Positions 1 to 8,974 of a DNA stretch of 64,000 bases are shown piece after piece; position 1 is the first letter of the stretch; every line of letters begins with the position of its first letter. The notes under the pieces are model-generated. The model ran no database searches. It was given only the letters and a program-made list of their open reading frames with translations, and was not told the DNA's origin. The translations under genes and the position numbers were made by a program. The stretch comes from Acidimicrobiia bacterium (GTDB lineage Bacteria; Actinomycetota; Acidimicrobiia; Acidimicrobiales; AC-14). The DNA lies in contig JAHFUQ010000004.1 in assembly GCA_023265045.1 (NCBI GenBank), positions 36,958 through 100,957 of the forward strand, read 5' to 3'.

Positions 1-270
1 GCCGATGATTGGGCCCGGCTGGCGGTCGACTCAGTGCGCTCGGTACGCCGAGCGGCGGTCGACGCGATGGTCGACGTCGGCCGTCAGGAGCTCCGGCCGT
101 TGCTGGAGACCGCCCTCGCCGATGCCGACGCCTGGGTCCGCTGGAAGGCCCTACGGGGGCTGGCCGAGCTGGGGGCGGGCCCGAGTCGCGCCGCCATCGC
201 CGCGTGCAGCGAGGACCCTGATTTCCGGGTCCGCCTGGAGGTGGTCGCCGCCCTCCGGTCACCCGGTTAG
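1..270 (+). CDS. HEAT-repeat protein, C-terminal fragment (5' end outside window)
   Basis: The reading frame is open from base 1 and ends at a TAG at 268-270, so only the last 89 residues are present. The helical pattern repeats about every 30 residues, with motifs such as VRRAAVDAM, VRWKALRGL and VRLEVVAAL. These fit PBS-lyase/HEAT_2 type repeats, which usually act as protein-protein scaffolds. The N-terminal part, and so the true function, lies outside the window. The repeat assignment is fairly sure; the role is unknown. Confidence 0.7.
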   Translation, partial: ADDWARLAVDSVRSVRRAAVDAMVDVGRQELRPLLETALADADAWVRWKALRGLAELGAGPSRAAIAACSEDPDFRVRLEVVAALRSPG

Positions 271-684
271 CGGCTTCGCCGGCCCCTCAGGCGGCGCAGC
301 CCGTCCCGCCACACCCGGCCCGCCCCACGCCGGTCATCGCAGGTGCGATTCGTGACTGGCCGCCAGGCGAGGTCCGGCACCCTCGCGCGGGCACGTTGGC
401 GGGTTGCGCGCCCGACACGCCGCAAGGCGCGGTCGTCGACGAAGAACGCGACCGCACTGATCCCGCAGGCGGCCTCTGGCGCTCGTCGGCGCGAACCTGG
501 TCGCGGTAGGACACGTCACCAGTATCGAGGTGACCTCGGCGGCGCCGGACACCCAGTCGGCGGCCTGCCTTTCGAGGACGCGCCGGTCGCCGTTCCGCCT
601 CCGGCACCCGCTCGCCGTTTCCTCTGCGGACCCCGGTCGGATCCATCGCTTGTTGAGCTCTCGGCGTGCGATGCCGCGCGGCTG
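271..684. other. Stretch without a convincing gene
   Basis: No frame here has a credible start, length and protein-like composition. On the minus strand a short run near 540-500 (EVTSILVTCPT) followed by RLAAC near 420 faintly recalls CutA-type proteins. The spacing and the rest do not fit, so I call no gene. Confidence 0.4.
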
Positions 685-1104
685 TTAGCACGTGGTGGCG
701 GCACGGATGGTGGCGTAGTCCCGTCTGTACGCCGCCAGGTAGTCGCGCGGCGCGACGGGGAGACCGTCAACCTCGATCGGTTCGGCCTCGGGCCAGCGGT
801 ACAAGAGGCGATCCCAGAAGGTGGTCGTATCGCCGACGACGAGGAACAGCTCGACCATGACTCCGTGCGTGGTGAATGCGCGCTTGTGCGAAAGCCGCTT
901 GTCGACGATCTCGGATTGCTGAGCGAGGAACGCATCGAGCCGGTTGGTATCCGCGTCGAATATCAGCAGGTCGATGTCCGCATGATGCCGTGGCGGTATG
1001 ACGGCGAGGAGTTCCTCGGCCCATCCGCCAAACACGGCGACGGCGAAGCCGGACAGCCGTGGGTCCAGGACAACCTCTCGGACAAGCTCGAGGGTGTTGC
1101 TCAT
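685..1104 (-). CDS. Nucleotidyltransferase-like protein (AadB/LinB-type fold)
   Basis: 139 residues. A GGWAEEL motif at 26-32 is followed by H-A-D-I-D at 41-45, the usual glycine turn and paired metal-binding acidic residues of minimal nucleotidyltransferases related to aminoglycoside/lincosamide adenylyltransferases. The rest (a WP-rich C-terminus with APRDYLAAYRRDY) fits the short single-domain subgroup often annotated only as 'nucleotidyltransferase'. The ATG at 1104 is preferred over a GTG nine bases upstream. Substrate unknown; antibiotic modification should not be assumed. It runs convergent to nothing nearby and is separated by 25 bp from the lipoprotein downstream on the same strand start-to-stop order. 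Confidence 0.6.
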   Translation of the reverse strand: MSNTLELVREVVLDPRLSGFAVAVFGGWAEELLAVIPPRHHADIDLLIFDADTNRLDAFLAQQSEIVDKRLSHKRAFTTHGVMVELFLVVGDTTTFWDRLLYRWPEAEPIEVDGLPVAPRDYLAAYRRDYATIRAATTC

Positions 1105-1129
1105 CCGCCCCACGGCGTCCGGGCGACGT

Positions 1130-1573
1130 TCAGGCCACGAAGGCGCGCACGAAGGTGACCGTGGTTCCGCCGCGGGCGCATTCGACGGTGCCCAACGGGG
1201 GGCCGTGGTCGCCGCTGCGGAGGCTCGTCCGGATGCAGGCGAACCCGTCCGTCTCCACCCGCGACGGGCCGTCGCTCGAGTTCATTTGGAGCCCGACCTT
1301 GCGGACGAGGGCCTCGGCCTCCGGGCAGCCGAGGCCAGTGCTCCTGACGTCGCTCGCGAGGTCCTCGGGATTGGAGGAGAAAGCCGCACTGGCGCAGCGG
1401 GCCGCGGCCGTGGTGGTCGGAGCCGGTGTCGTTGTGGTCGCTGTGGCCGTCGTCGTCGGCGTGGTCGCGAGCGCGCCGGCCGACGTGGTCTGGTCGCCGC
1501 TGCCACACCCGGCCAACAAAACGAGCGCGGCGAGGGCCATGAGCGTCGCCGGGCGGGAGATGCTTCGCCACAT
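1130..1573 (-). CDS. Small secreted lipoprotein with Thr-rich linker
   Basis: 147 residues. An N-terminal Arg, a hydrophobic stretch and a lipobox LLAGC with the lipidated Cys at 23 indicate Sec export and membrane anchoring. Residues about 30-58 form a Thr/Ala/Pro linker. The folded part (about 60-147) holds three further Cys, which could form disulfides. The frame stays open far upstream to 2425, but that extension is arginine-rich noise plus a fragment of another gene. The ATG at 1573 is chosen because the signal sequence begins there. No family recognised. Confidence 0.7.
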   Translation of the reverse strand: MWRSISRPATLMALAALVLLAGCGSGDQTTSAGALATTPTTTATATTTTPAPTTTAAARCASAAFSSNPEDLASDVRSTGLGCPEAEALVRKVGLQMNSSDGPSRVETDGFACIRTSLRSGDHGPPLGTVECARGGTTVTFVRAFVA

Positions 1574-1728
1574 GTCGGTTCCCCCTGGTGGGATCCGCAG
1601 CCGAGGGCTGGCGCGGTTTGCGTGCGCATCATCCTCGCAGGCGGGCGTGGGTCGCAACCGGATGACGATCCCGCTCCGAGACGTCCGTGCCGGGCGTCGC
1701 CGGAGGACCAACGCGGGCGACCGCTGAG

Positions 1729-2179
1729 TCAGCCCGTGGTCAGGCGGAGCCCGGGCGCGGCGCGCTGGGCGTACGCAGCATCTGAGGCCAGGAAGGCGGC
1801 GACCTCCTCGAACAGTTCGGCCCGCGCCTGATCGGGGTCGACCCGAGCCGCCCCGTCCCCCTGGGTCCCCAGACGCAGCCGATTCGCAGCCGGCCAGCGG
1901 GCGCTCAAACCCGGCCGGCGCCTTGGCAGCTCGCCGAGGACATGCCGCCAGGGCCAGAACGCCGGCATGGCGCCCGCCGGCCCCACACGTTGCCCACACC
2001 ACCTCGAAAGCGCGGCGGGCCGCGCTGGTAACCTCGTCGGCCAGGCGGGTCTTGCCGATCCCGGCGGCGCCGGTCAGCACTACCAGCCCGCCCTGCGCCG
2101 ACTGCGCCTCGGCCAGCGCAGCCTCGAGCTCGCGGCGTTCCACGTCCCGGCCGACAAACGCGGCCGCCCCTGCTCCCAT
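1729..2179 (-). pseudogene. Remnant of a LuxR-type AAA/STAND regulator (frameshifted, C-terminus lost)
   Basis: Starting at an ATG at 2179, the frame reads FVGRDVERRELEAAL and then a Walker A, TGAAGIGKTRLA, typical of the ATPase domain in large LuxR-family or BTAD regulators. After about 75 residues the similarity moves to another frame, reading MPAFWPWRHVL and later ARAELFEEVAAFL, motifs that normally follow in the same protein. That frame stops at 1729, so nearly all of an expected 900-1000 residues is missing. Clearly a decayed gene. Confidence 0.7.
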
Positions 2180-2229
2180 GCCGCGGGCCAGCGTACGGCC
2201 CCCCGCCGCCGGCTCGCGCCCTGGAAGGG

Positions 2230-2679
2230 TCACCCCTCGGCGGCCGCCTTCAGTCGGCACAGCGTCTTTTGCATCCCGAGGACCAGGTCGTGCTCGCGCT
2301 CCGACCACCGGACACCGGTGCCGAGCTTGGTCATGAACCGCCCAACCGCTCCCGGCGCCTTCAGGATCTCGAAGGACTCTCGGAGCTCGCACCCGACATC
2401 CTGAGCCTCGAGCTCGTAGCTCCACGCTGTTTCACCTTTGCCCACCACGAAGGCGAACTCCCGAGGCCTGCTCGCAGCGCTGACGGTGCATGTCGTGGCC
2501 CACGAGCCCTTCCGCTTGCTGCGGCCCTTGAAGCGGGCCCCGACCACAGGCGCGCTCGCCCCGTCGAGCCACTCAGCGCCCACCGCCTCTGGGCTCCACT
2601 CGCCGATGCGGGTGACATCGGAGACCATCGACCACACCTGCTCGGGTGTGGCCCGGATGACGATCGACTCGGCTGGCAT
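2230..2679 (-). CDS. SRPBCC (START/Bet v1-like) family protein
   Basis: 149 residues, a normal length for a polyketide cyclase/dehydrase-like SRPBCC protein. The N-terminus (IVIRATPEQVWSMVSDVTR followed by GEWSPEA) is the classic beta-strand, helix pair and W-S-P pattern lining a ligand pocket. The C-terminal long helix ends at ALRLKAAAEG-like sequence. A strong ribosome-binding site (GAGGAGGGG) lies 5 bases before the ATG. Family known for binding hydrophobic ligands; ligand unknown here. It follows the membrane protein gene by 11 bp and was probably cotranscribed with it. Confidence 0.8.
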   Translation of the reverse strand: MPAESIVIRATPEQVWSMVSDVTRIGEWSPEAVGAEWLDGASAPVVGARFKGRSKRKGSWATTCTVSAASRPREFAFVVGKGETAWSYELEAQDVGCELRESFEILKAPGAVGRFMTKLGTGVRWSEREHDLVLGMQKTLCRLKAAAEG

Positions 2680-2690
2680 CGTGCCCCTCC

Positions 2691-3392
2691 TCAGCTCGCC
2701 ATGCCGGACGGGACCCGCGTGCGGCCGCCGAACGGTCGCGCCGGCTCTCGGGGGCCGCTCCCAAGGTCGCCCACGCCGATCGCTCCCATGGCTGCGACCA
2801 GGCAGACGATGCCCACGACAAGGACGGGCTTGACGACCGACACAAGGCCGGCGGCCAGGAGCACCGCGCCGGCGGCGAGGGCCCAGGCTGTCCACCCCGC
2901 GACAGCGCCAGTGCGGCCCAGCCCGATGGCAGGCACGAGGAGCCCCGCCGGCAGGGCGAGTCCCAGAATGGCGAACGGCACGGGGACTCCCGCGCTGTGC
3001 GCCAAGCGGTCAAACGTCTCGGCCGCGCCCGCCCGGTCGCCGGCTTGGGCTAGCTGCCATGCTCCGAACCCCTCCACCGCGACCAACCCGGTCGAGGCCA
3101 CGAGCCCTACGACGCTCTGCGCCGTGCCCCACAGATCCAGGGCGGGAGCCTCGTCGTGTAGGCGACGGCCGAGGGCCAGGACCGCGGGCACGAACAGAAG
3201 GAAGCCGACGATTTAGAGCAGGTGCGCCAGGTACCACCGGCTCAGGCCGCCGGCCACGATGTCGATCTGGCGCTTGGCGTCGGTGACCTCCTTGGGATTC
3301 AGCATCGCTGCGGCCAGCACCACGAGCGGGGCCGCGACGAGCGCGGCTCCTCCCAGGCGCCGCCGCAGCTCGATCCAAGTCGATGTGTCCAC
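2691..3392 (-). pseudogene. Multi-pass membrane protein interrupted by an in-frame stop
   Basis: A GTG at 3392 with AGGAG six bases upstream opens a frame of 233 residues, except that a TAA at 3213-3215 interrupts it after residue 59. Downstream, the same frame continues with membrane-like sequence (VGFLLFVPAVLALGRRL) to a stop at 2691. Five to six hydrophobic segments are visible overall. Either this is a one-base nonsense mutation or sequencing error, or translation restarts at a GTG at 3191. The SRPBCC gene follows closely. Function not recognised. Confidence 0.6.
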
Positions 3393-3634
3393 TACGGACT
3401 CCTCTCTCGCGTCTCGATCACTTGGCGCGAGATCGCGAGTCACCACGGTGAGGACGCTGGCTCAGCGCGCGTCGTCAAGACGACAGGCCCGACGGGGCCG
3501 GGGAGCCGGTCGCTGGGCAACGGCGCCCGTCTAGGCCGCGCGCGGCGTGGACGCCGCCAACGTCGTGGTCAGGATCGGAGCCGCAACGGGCGCGTTCACC
3601 GTCATCAGCCGGGCGTGGCCGTAGCGTGACACCT

Positions 3635-4501
3635 ATGGCCCAACGACCGGCACGCCACCAGCTTCCCGACGAGATCAGCGAAGACGCCGACAGCGACACG
3701 TCCTCGAGCGCGAGCGGCGGCGGCGCACCGCCGTCCGCACCGTCCCACGCCGAGCGCTGCCGCACGCTGGTCGCCTCGAAGAGCCGCGGGGCGCTGAGCA
3801 CTCTCGCCGCCGACCCCGCCGGGCACCCGTTCGGCTCCGTCGCCAGCTACGCCCTCGACGACCGTGGCAATCCCCTCCTGTTCGTCAGCCGCATGGCCGA
3901 GCACACCCAGAACGTCCTCCGCGACCCACGGTCGAGCCTGCTGGTGACCGAGCCGGTGCCCGACGGGGCCGACCCGCTGGCATCGGGCCGCGTCACCCTC
4001 CTCGGCGACCTCCATGAGGTCGGCGACTCGGAGCGGGTCGAGGTGCGGGACCGCTACCTCGCGGCCAACCCGACGTCGGCCTATTACATCGACTTCGGCG
4101 ACTTCGCCTTTTTCCGGCTGGACGTCGGGAGCGTCCGCTACGTGGGCGGCTACGGGCGGATGAGCTGGGTCGACGTCGACGCTTACGCCGCCGCTGAGGC
4201 CGATCCTCTCGCCGCGGCCGCCGCCGGGATCATCGAGCACATGAACGCCAACCACGGCGAAGCCCAAGTCCTCCTCTGCCGCCACCTGGCGGAACGGCCC
4301 GACACCCAGTCCGCCGTCATGTCGGGCGTCGACCGCTACGGGTTCGACATGATCGCCACCGGTCCATCGGGACGGGCCGCCGTTCGTCTCGGGTTTCCTA
4401 TGCCGTGCACCGACTCCGGCCAGGTCCGCAAGGCCATGGTGGCGATGGTCGCCGACGCCCGCCGCCTCGCCGCAGGCCGCAGTCCAGCGGACCCGGCTTG
4501 A
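3635..4501 (+). CDS. HugZ-like heme-utilisation / PNPOx-fold protein with C-terminal DUF2470-type domain
   Basis: 288 residues. The N-terminal half has the split-barrel flavin/heme-binding pattern (GALSTLAADPAGHPFGSVASY, LLFVSRMAEHTQNV, SLLVTEP). The C-terminal half contains HMNANHGEA at about residue 204, the conserved H-M-N-x-D/N-H signature of the HugZ/DUF2470 domain. Proteins of this class bind heme or flavin and include a heme-degrading enzyme used for iron recovery. A Ser/Ala/Pro-rich leader precedes residue 45. The ATG at 3635 is chosen over a GTG nine bases upstream; neither has a strong ribosome-binding site. The heme-oxygenase activity is inferred from family, not shown. Confidence 0.75.
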   Translation: MAQRPARHQLPDEISEDADSDTSSSASGGGAPPSAPSHAERCRTLVASKSRGALSTLAADPAGHPFGSVASYALDDRGNPLLFVSRMAEHTQNVLRDPRSSLLVTEPVPDGADPLASGRVTLLGDLHEVGDSERVEVRDRYLAANPTSAYYIDFGDFAFFRLDVGSVRYVGGYGRMSWVDVDAYAAAEADPLAAAAAGIIEHMNANHGEAQVLLCRHLAERPDTQSAVMSGVDRYGFDMIATGPSGRAAVRLGFPMPCTDSGQVRKAMVAMVADARRLAAGRSPADPA

Positions 4502-4531
4502 TCCGTCTTGGCCTGACGCCGGGCGCGGCCG

Positions 4532-4807
4532 ATGACGCATCGGCACCTTGATCCTGGAGCACTCCTACGAGTACCTACCGGGGAGCACAAGCTGGAGTTC
4601 CAGCGAGAGGAGCCGTTCGTGCCACCCGTCTGGCCTACGGTCGCCGGCCAGCAGCAGATGGGCATGCACTTGGACATCGCCGGGGACGGCTTGGCGCCGA
4701 TGAGTGCGATGGATCAGCGCCGCGACCAGTTCGAGGTTAAGAAGCGCGCCCAGATGGCCCGAGCGGCTCGGCGTCGTCACTCTGCGGCAGGGATGAGCCC
4801 CTTTTAA
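4532..4807 (+). pseudogene. Remnant of a VOC (glyoxalase-like) domain
   Basis: Within this open frame about 40 residues (LEFQREEPFVPPVWP, then QQQMGMHLDIAGDGLA) match the middle of VOC/glyoxalase-like proteins, where the pattern is LxFQxxxxYxPPxWPxxxxPQQMHLDxxVxDL. Upstream and downstream sequence does not continue the fold, and the usual metal-site strands are absent. I see a decayed fragment, not a working gene; the opposite strand holds the end of an acetyltransferase frame. Confidence 0.45.
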
Positions 4808-5594
4808 GGCTGATGCCCGCGGGCCGCATCTCGCCGGTCGTTCCGCCGGACTCCACGCGCGGACCCTTGCCGGCGAATGTTGGGTCCCCCTGCGGTCCCC
4901 GGTCGGCGTCGGCGGCCAGCGGGGACCCGGGGTCGGGGTCGAGAGCCGACCGCCCCTTCCCTAGCAGCCGAGCGAGATCCAGACCGGCTGTGGGTCCTTC
5001 GAGATCGAGCATCCAGACGCCGTCGCGCCAGTGGCTGAAGCCCACCGTCGCCCAGATGCGACTCAGAGCTGCCACTTCCCGGGGGCGGTCCTCCGGCCGA
5101 CACTCCCCCTCGAAGGGGGCCGGGTAGCACGCGGCCATGCCACAACCCCGCGAGAGCCGGTCGATCACGACCGCGGCGATCACCGGTCCCAGGCCGTGCC
5201 CGCGATACTCACCCTCGACCCACACCCGGTCGAGCACGAGGAGGTGTTGCACCCCGCCCCGTCCTGATTCCTCGGTTGGCGCCTGCCCTGGCGCGACCGG
5301 CCCCGCAGCTCCGGTCCTCACTCCCTCATGCCACTCGCCCGAAACCCGGTCAACCAGGTCGCCGATGTCCCTGCCCGGCTCCAGGTTGAGAACGATCACC
5401 CGCGCGTCGCCGATCGTGCGCCCATTCTGTTCGTGTTGCGGATCATCGACCTGCACGGAAACGTCCCAGCGTTCGACGTGTTGGTACCGCATGGGCTCCA
5501 CGAGCGACACCGGCTGCTGGAGCGTGTATCGAAATGCGAGGCCCCTCGGCGAGAGCTGGGCTCGCCGCTCGCTCACACCCGCATTAAGGCTCAT
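4737..5594 (-). CDS. GNAT-family-like acetyltransferase
   Basis: 285 residues from an ATG at 5594. The central part has LLVLDRVWVEGEYRGHGLG, the strand-turn-helix of GNAT enzymes with the acetyl-CoA pyrophosphate loop R-G-H-G-L-G at 131-136. A later segment (ATVGFSHWRDGVWMLDL) is the usual GNAT ending. The final 80 residues are low-complexity and may be readthrough past the original end, because the stop at 4737 lies inside the VOC remnant on the other strand. Substrate unknown. No partner genes; start uncertain since no strong ribosome-binding site is visible. Confidence 0.55.
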   Translation of the reverse strand: MSLNAGVSERRAQLSPRGLAFRYTLQQPVSLVEPMRYQHVERWDVSVQVDDPQHEQNGRTIGDARVIVLNLEPGRDIGDLVDRVSGEWHEGVRTGAAGPVAPGQAPTEESGRGGVQHLLVLDRVWVEGEYRGHGLGPVIAAVVIDRLSRGCGMAACYPAPFEGECRPEDRPREVAALSRIWATVGFSHWRDGVWMLDLEGPTAGLDLARLLGKGRSALDPDPGSPLAADADRGPQGDPTFAGKGPRVESGGTTGEMRPAGISLKRGSSLPQSDDAEPLGPSGRAS

Positions 5595-5754
5595 TTCGGC
5601 TGAGCTCGACGTGGGTACCCAGCGCCGCTCGGGGACGCGTGCCGGCGCCCTGTCCACTTGGCCATGCGACCACTTCGAAGGTGCCCGATTCCCCAGGATA
5701 ACTGCTAGGTTTGTGGAGAGGCGACAGGATTCACTCCTGCGCACTCCCGCCGAT

Positions 5755-6222
5755 ATGAGGTCCGACATGCGTCGTCCTGAAGACCCGATCCCGTCGTCGC
5801 CACTGTGGGTCGTCCTAGTGGATGACCGTGATGCCCGCCGGGACATTATGCACCAAGTTGTCGGTGGAGACGGGGTCCGTGCGTCGGTAGTGGCGGACGC
5901 ACACAGCCGGGCATCTGCGCTCCTCGCCGTCGGTCAACACCACCCAGACGCCGTGGTGGTTGACATCCGGATGCCCGTGGCCGAGGGCCTGCGGACCGTG
6001 CTGGACCTCCGGCAGGCATTTCCCGGGCTCGGCATCGTCGTGTGCTCGTTCGATCTCGACCCCGCCACCGTGCGCGACGCGTTGGTGGCCGGAGCGAACA
6101 CGTGCCTGGCAAAGCCTGCGAGCCGACAGCATCTTCTCGCCGCATTGGAAGGCGCCTGTTCGGAGGCCCGGACGGCGGAGGGCTCGATCAGTCACGTGGC
6201 AATGGTCGCTGGCGCTGGCTGA
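5755..6222 (+). CDS. Stand-alone response-regulator receiver domain
   Basis: 155 residues forming one receiver domain. The acidic pocket is D23-D24 (VVLVDDRD), the phospho-acceptor Asp is D70 in DAVVVDIRMP, the conserved Ser/Thr is S98, and the Lys is K120 in CLAKPAS. No output domain follows before the stop, so it is a CheY/Spo0F-like single-domain regulator or a truncated NarL-type regulator whose HTH was lost. No histidine kinase is nearby. ATGs at 5755 and 5767 are both possible starts. Confidence 0.7.
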   Translation: MRSDMRRPEDPIPSSPLWVVLVDDRDARRDIMHQVVGGDGVRASVVADAHSRASALLAVGQHHPDAVVVDIRMPVAEGLRTVLDLRQAFPGLGIVVCSFDLDPATVRDALVAGANTCLAKPASRQHLLAALEGACSEARTAEGSISHVAMVAGAG

Positions 6223-6346
6223 AGGCGGAAAGGGGCCCCGTTAGTAGGCCGGGCACCTTGGAGGCCCCGGCAGTTTGACAAGGTGTGGCGCGCGGTCCTG
6301 TCGGTCCGCGATGCCAAGGTTCGCTGTGCGCAGTATGAACTGTCGG

Positions 6347-6688
6347 TCAGGCGGGCTTTGCCATGCGGTGCTCGGGTCGGCTGGGGGCCCCTGTGGAACC
6401 GTCGCCGCCGATGAACGCGATCGTTCGTTCGAGGAAGGCGCACGCCCGACGTGCAACCAGGTCGACGGGATGGTCGGCGACCCGCCGCCGCCCGAGCAGC
6501 AGGGCGTCCCGTAGCGTCGCCGACTCGTGACGGGCGGTGCGTAACACGTCGAAAACCACAGCAAACACGTCGTCCTGCTCGAAAGAAACCGCGAGCTGGA
6601 AGGCCCGCTGCCACACGGCCTGGGCGTGCATCGGCGGCGCCGAAGAAGTGAGCACGCGCTCAGTGCTCAGCCGGCGCCAGATCAGCAT
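6347..6688 (-). CDS. Hypothetical helical protein
   Basis: 113 residues from an ATG at 6688. Composition is protein-like and helix-rich (QAVWQRAFQLAVSFEQDD, LRDALLLGRRRVADHP), with no motif I recognise and no signal peptide. It overlaps the end of the upstream zinc-ribbon gene by 29 bases, which suggests translational coupling. The final 20 residues are Pro/Arg-rich. The assignment rests on composition and gene order only. Confidence 0.4.
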   Translation of the reverse strand: MLIWRRLSTERVLTSSAPPMHAQAVWQRAFQLAVSFEQDDVFAVVFDVLRTARHESATLRDALLLGRRRVADHPVDLVARRACAFLERTIAFIGGDGSTGAPSRPEHRMAKPA

Positions 6689-6845
6689 CGGCGCCGGCCC
6701 GTTGCGACCGGTTCGGAAGCAGGGCGAGTCGGCAGGGCGGGCACAGCCACCACTGGGGTTGGAGCTGATCGACGGTAGGGTCTCCGTCGAACCGCAAGCG
6801 GCATCGGCCACACTGACGGCGGGGCGGAGCTGATCGTTCAGCCAT
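6660..6845 (-). CDS. Small zinc-ribbon-like protein
   Basis: 61 residues. Two CxxC knuckles, CGRC near residue 12 and CPPC near residue 35, are about 20 residues apart with the W-W-L-C context usual for zinc ribbons. A GAGGAGG ribosome-binding site lies 5 bases before the ATG. Small zinc-ribbon proteins of this type are common hypothetical genes; DNA, RNA or protein binding cannot be chosen from sequence. Likely an operon with the helical hypothetical gene downstream. Confidence 0.55.
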   Translation of the reverse strand: MAERSAPPRRQCGRCRLRFDGDPTVDQLQPQWWLCPPCRLALLPNRSQRAGADADLAPAEH

Positions 6846-7050
6846 GGGGCCTCCTCTGGACGGGCTCAGAAGAGGCGTCGGCCTAAAAAGGCGTCCCCAC
6901 CAAGTCGGGATTCTGTGGTCGATACTATCAGGCTGTCGCGCCGTCCTGTCCCGGTATGGTCCGGAGACTTTCGCAAGCTCGCTTCTGGCGTCTTGTCCAA
7001 CCAAATCGCGACTTCTTCCGCGCTAAAGCAATGTCCGAACAGGGCTCTGA

Positions 7051-7311
7051 TCTCGGTGCCCTGCAGAGCGGCCGATTGGCCTCGAGCGGGCTGTCAACGC
7101 CTCAAGCGTTATTTCCACGTTCAACGCCGCTCTCGACACGGCGAGGGATCTCGCAGACTGTGATTTCCAGTCTGTTGATTGGTGGCGGGAGGTTGGAAGG
7201 TGGCTTCCTCGGCTCGCCGCCGCCAGCGTCAACATGGGCCTCGTCGACGGTGTGCTCGAAGTGACCAAGTCCACGCGGAGATGGTGCCAGGCGCCAGCCG
7301 AGGGTTGGTGA
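7051..7311 (+). pseudogene. Start-less protein-like fragment
   Basis: Between a TGA at 7048-7050 and a TGA at 7309-7311, one frame reads convincingly protein-like (FNAALDTARDLADCDF, VDWWREVGRWLPRLAAAS, GLVDGVLEVTKSTRRW) but has no ATG, GTG or TTG start. It may be the tail of a gene whose beginning has been lost. Family not recognised. The flanking bases 6846-7050 hold nothing I can name. Confidence 0.3.
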
Positions 7312-7759
7312 GATGGGAGCAGTTCAAGCACCCCGGGGGGCAGAACACCTCGAGCTGGATGTTGTCTGGATCGTGGAACACCAGCACCGATCCGAAGTTC
7401 TCGTCCGAGATGGACGACTGGGTCGACGGCTTGTCAGCCGTCGGGGACCGGACCACACCGATGGCTCGAGGTGTGCCTGCCACGCTTCGAGGTCGGCCCG
7501 GCTCGGCACGAGGAACCGGGCGTGATCGAGTCCGGCCACCACTTCATCGAAGAGGTCACCGTCGTTGGCGTCGTGGTGGTGGAGGACGATCATGAGCTCA
7601 TGGGACTCGTCCGACAAAAGCTTGCCGACCCCGCCGTGGTGGGGCACGTCTATCTGGAATCGGATGCCGAACACCTCCTGGTACCAGGAGTCACTGGCGT
7701 CGACATCGGTAACGGTGAGGGCGATGTGGGGCAGTTGGGGGCCGGGGACGGGTGGCCAT
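7229..7759 (-). pseudogene. VOC-family (glyoxalase/dioxygenase fold) protein with frameshifts
   Basis: From an ATG at 7759 the expected protein (LPHIALTVTDVDASDSWYQEV, then HELMIVLHHH) needs one C removed from the CCCC run near 7743-7746. A second indel near 7465-7480 moves the remaining strand into another frame, where NFGSVLVFHDPDNIQLEVF supplies the last metal-site strand. Apart from these two one-base lesions the domain is complete, about 145 residues, with the usual C-terminal end near FCPP. Either recently inactivated or mis-sequenced. It sits next to another frameshifted gene. Confidence 0.6.
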
Positions 7760-7790
7760 CGGATGGTCCTTGCTCTCGGATGCTGACAGG

Positions 7791-8518
7791 TCAGTTGATG
7801 ACTGCGACGGCAATACGGGCGCGGTACGCGCCGGCCAGGTCGTTCAGGGCGGCAGCGCAGTCGCCATTGAACGATGAGCCGTGCATCACCGCCAGGGTCG
7901 CGGGCTGCAGCGCGGCGAGCCGCTCGATCGTGGCCGGGGTGCTCGGCGCCAGGCAGCTGTAGGCGAATACGTCCTCGGCCTGGGCGGTCGGGCCGAGGAT
8001 GTCGGTGTCGGTCAGCGCCGGACCGTCGCCCAGCTGGGTGAACAGGTCGCCGCACAGGAGCGTGCCCGTCGTCTCCTCGAACAAACCCTGGCCTCCCAAC
8101 CGTGGGGCACGTGGGGTGTGTCGATGTGGCGGACCCGCCTGGCGCCGAGCTCAATGATCTCCCCGTCAAGCATCGGGCGGGGCAGCCGGTCGGCCATGTG
8201 GTTGTGCGACACGCTGCACCCGAGCCCTCCGTGGGCCACCTGTGACCGGGGGGCGACGGCCAGGAACCGGTTCATGGCGCCGCACTCGTCGGATTCCACG
8301 TGGCCGAAGGTGATCCAGCGCAGAAGTTCGATCGGCATGACCCGCTCGATGGCCTCGACGATTGTCGGGAACATCGAGCGGTGACCGGTGTGAAAGAGCA
8401 ATGGCTCATCGTCGTCGATGAGGAACTGGTTGAACGTGAACCCGGTGGGGCCGATGTCGGGTGCGAGGGTCGACAGGCGGTAGATCCCCGGTCCGATCTC
8501 GTCGACCTTGGTGGTCAT
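7791..8518 (-). pseudogene. Metallo-beta-lactamase-fold protein (oxygen-sensing/flavodiiron-like type) with one frameshift
   Basis: Starting at the ATG at 8518 (AGAGGA upstream), the sequence reads IYRLSTLAPDIGPTGFTFNQFLID, HTGHRSMF, FGHVESDECGAMN and SHNHMADR. This is the variant of the beta-lactamase fold in which the usual HxHxDH is replaced by H-x-E-x-D, as in di-iron oxygen-binding ODP/FprA-like domains. Near 8100 one missing base shifts the frame; the rest continues as GLFEETTGTLLCGDLFTQ and ends HGSSFNGDCAAALNDLA. The missing base makes it a pseudogene unless it is an assembly error. Confidence 0.65.
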
Positions 8519-8974
8519 GGTTGTGGTCCTCTGGTTCGAGATGAGAACAGGCGGGGGCGCACGCCAGTAGGCGGCGGTTGGCAGTGCGCCAGGAACATGG
8601 CGACTGCGTCGTCTCCCCCCTTGATGCCGAACCGCCTTCGCGATTGAACTGGCCGCAATCGAACGGCGCGCCCCGTGCATCGACTCCTGCTGCCGCGCGG
8701 CAGACGGGAGGTTTGCGTCGGTGATCGTGGGATTGGGTGGGTCCACCGCCTGAGCGCCGGATGGAAGGTCGGGCGTACCGCCAAGTACACCGACGGACAA
8801 CGGAACCACCATCGTGAAGAAGGACGACTCAGAGCGGTCGACTTCGGCACGGAAAGGCCGCACGCGTGATCGCTGCCCGCCGGAGCGCATCTGCGGCGCG
8901 CTCAAGGAAAGGCCCAGTGGCCGCCGCCTCACGGAGTGAGGGCGCGCCTCGAACGATTGGGCCCGGGCGTCCTT
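8519..8974. other. Stretch without a recognisable gene
   Basis: No frame on either strand shows protein-like composition with a plausible start. The last 30 bases before 8975 read GGGCCC-rich sequence downstream of the DUF1232 gene stop. I see no strong hairpin or repeat. Confidence 0.4.

Noticed and set aside
334..552. Possible CutA divalent-cation protein on the minus strand
   Set aside because: Only EVTSILVTCPT and RLAAC resemble CutA; the distance between them and the rest do not match.
1574..2425. A single 431-residue frame fusing the lipoprotein to a regulator-like ATPase
   Set aside because: The fusion exists only because no stop intervenes in GC-rich DNA. The signal peptide at 1573 and the broken regulator motifs show two separate units.
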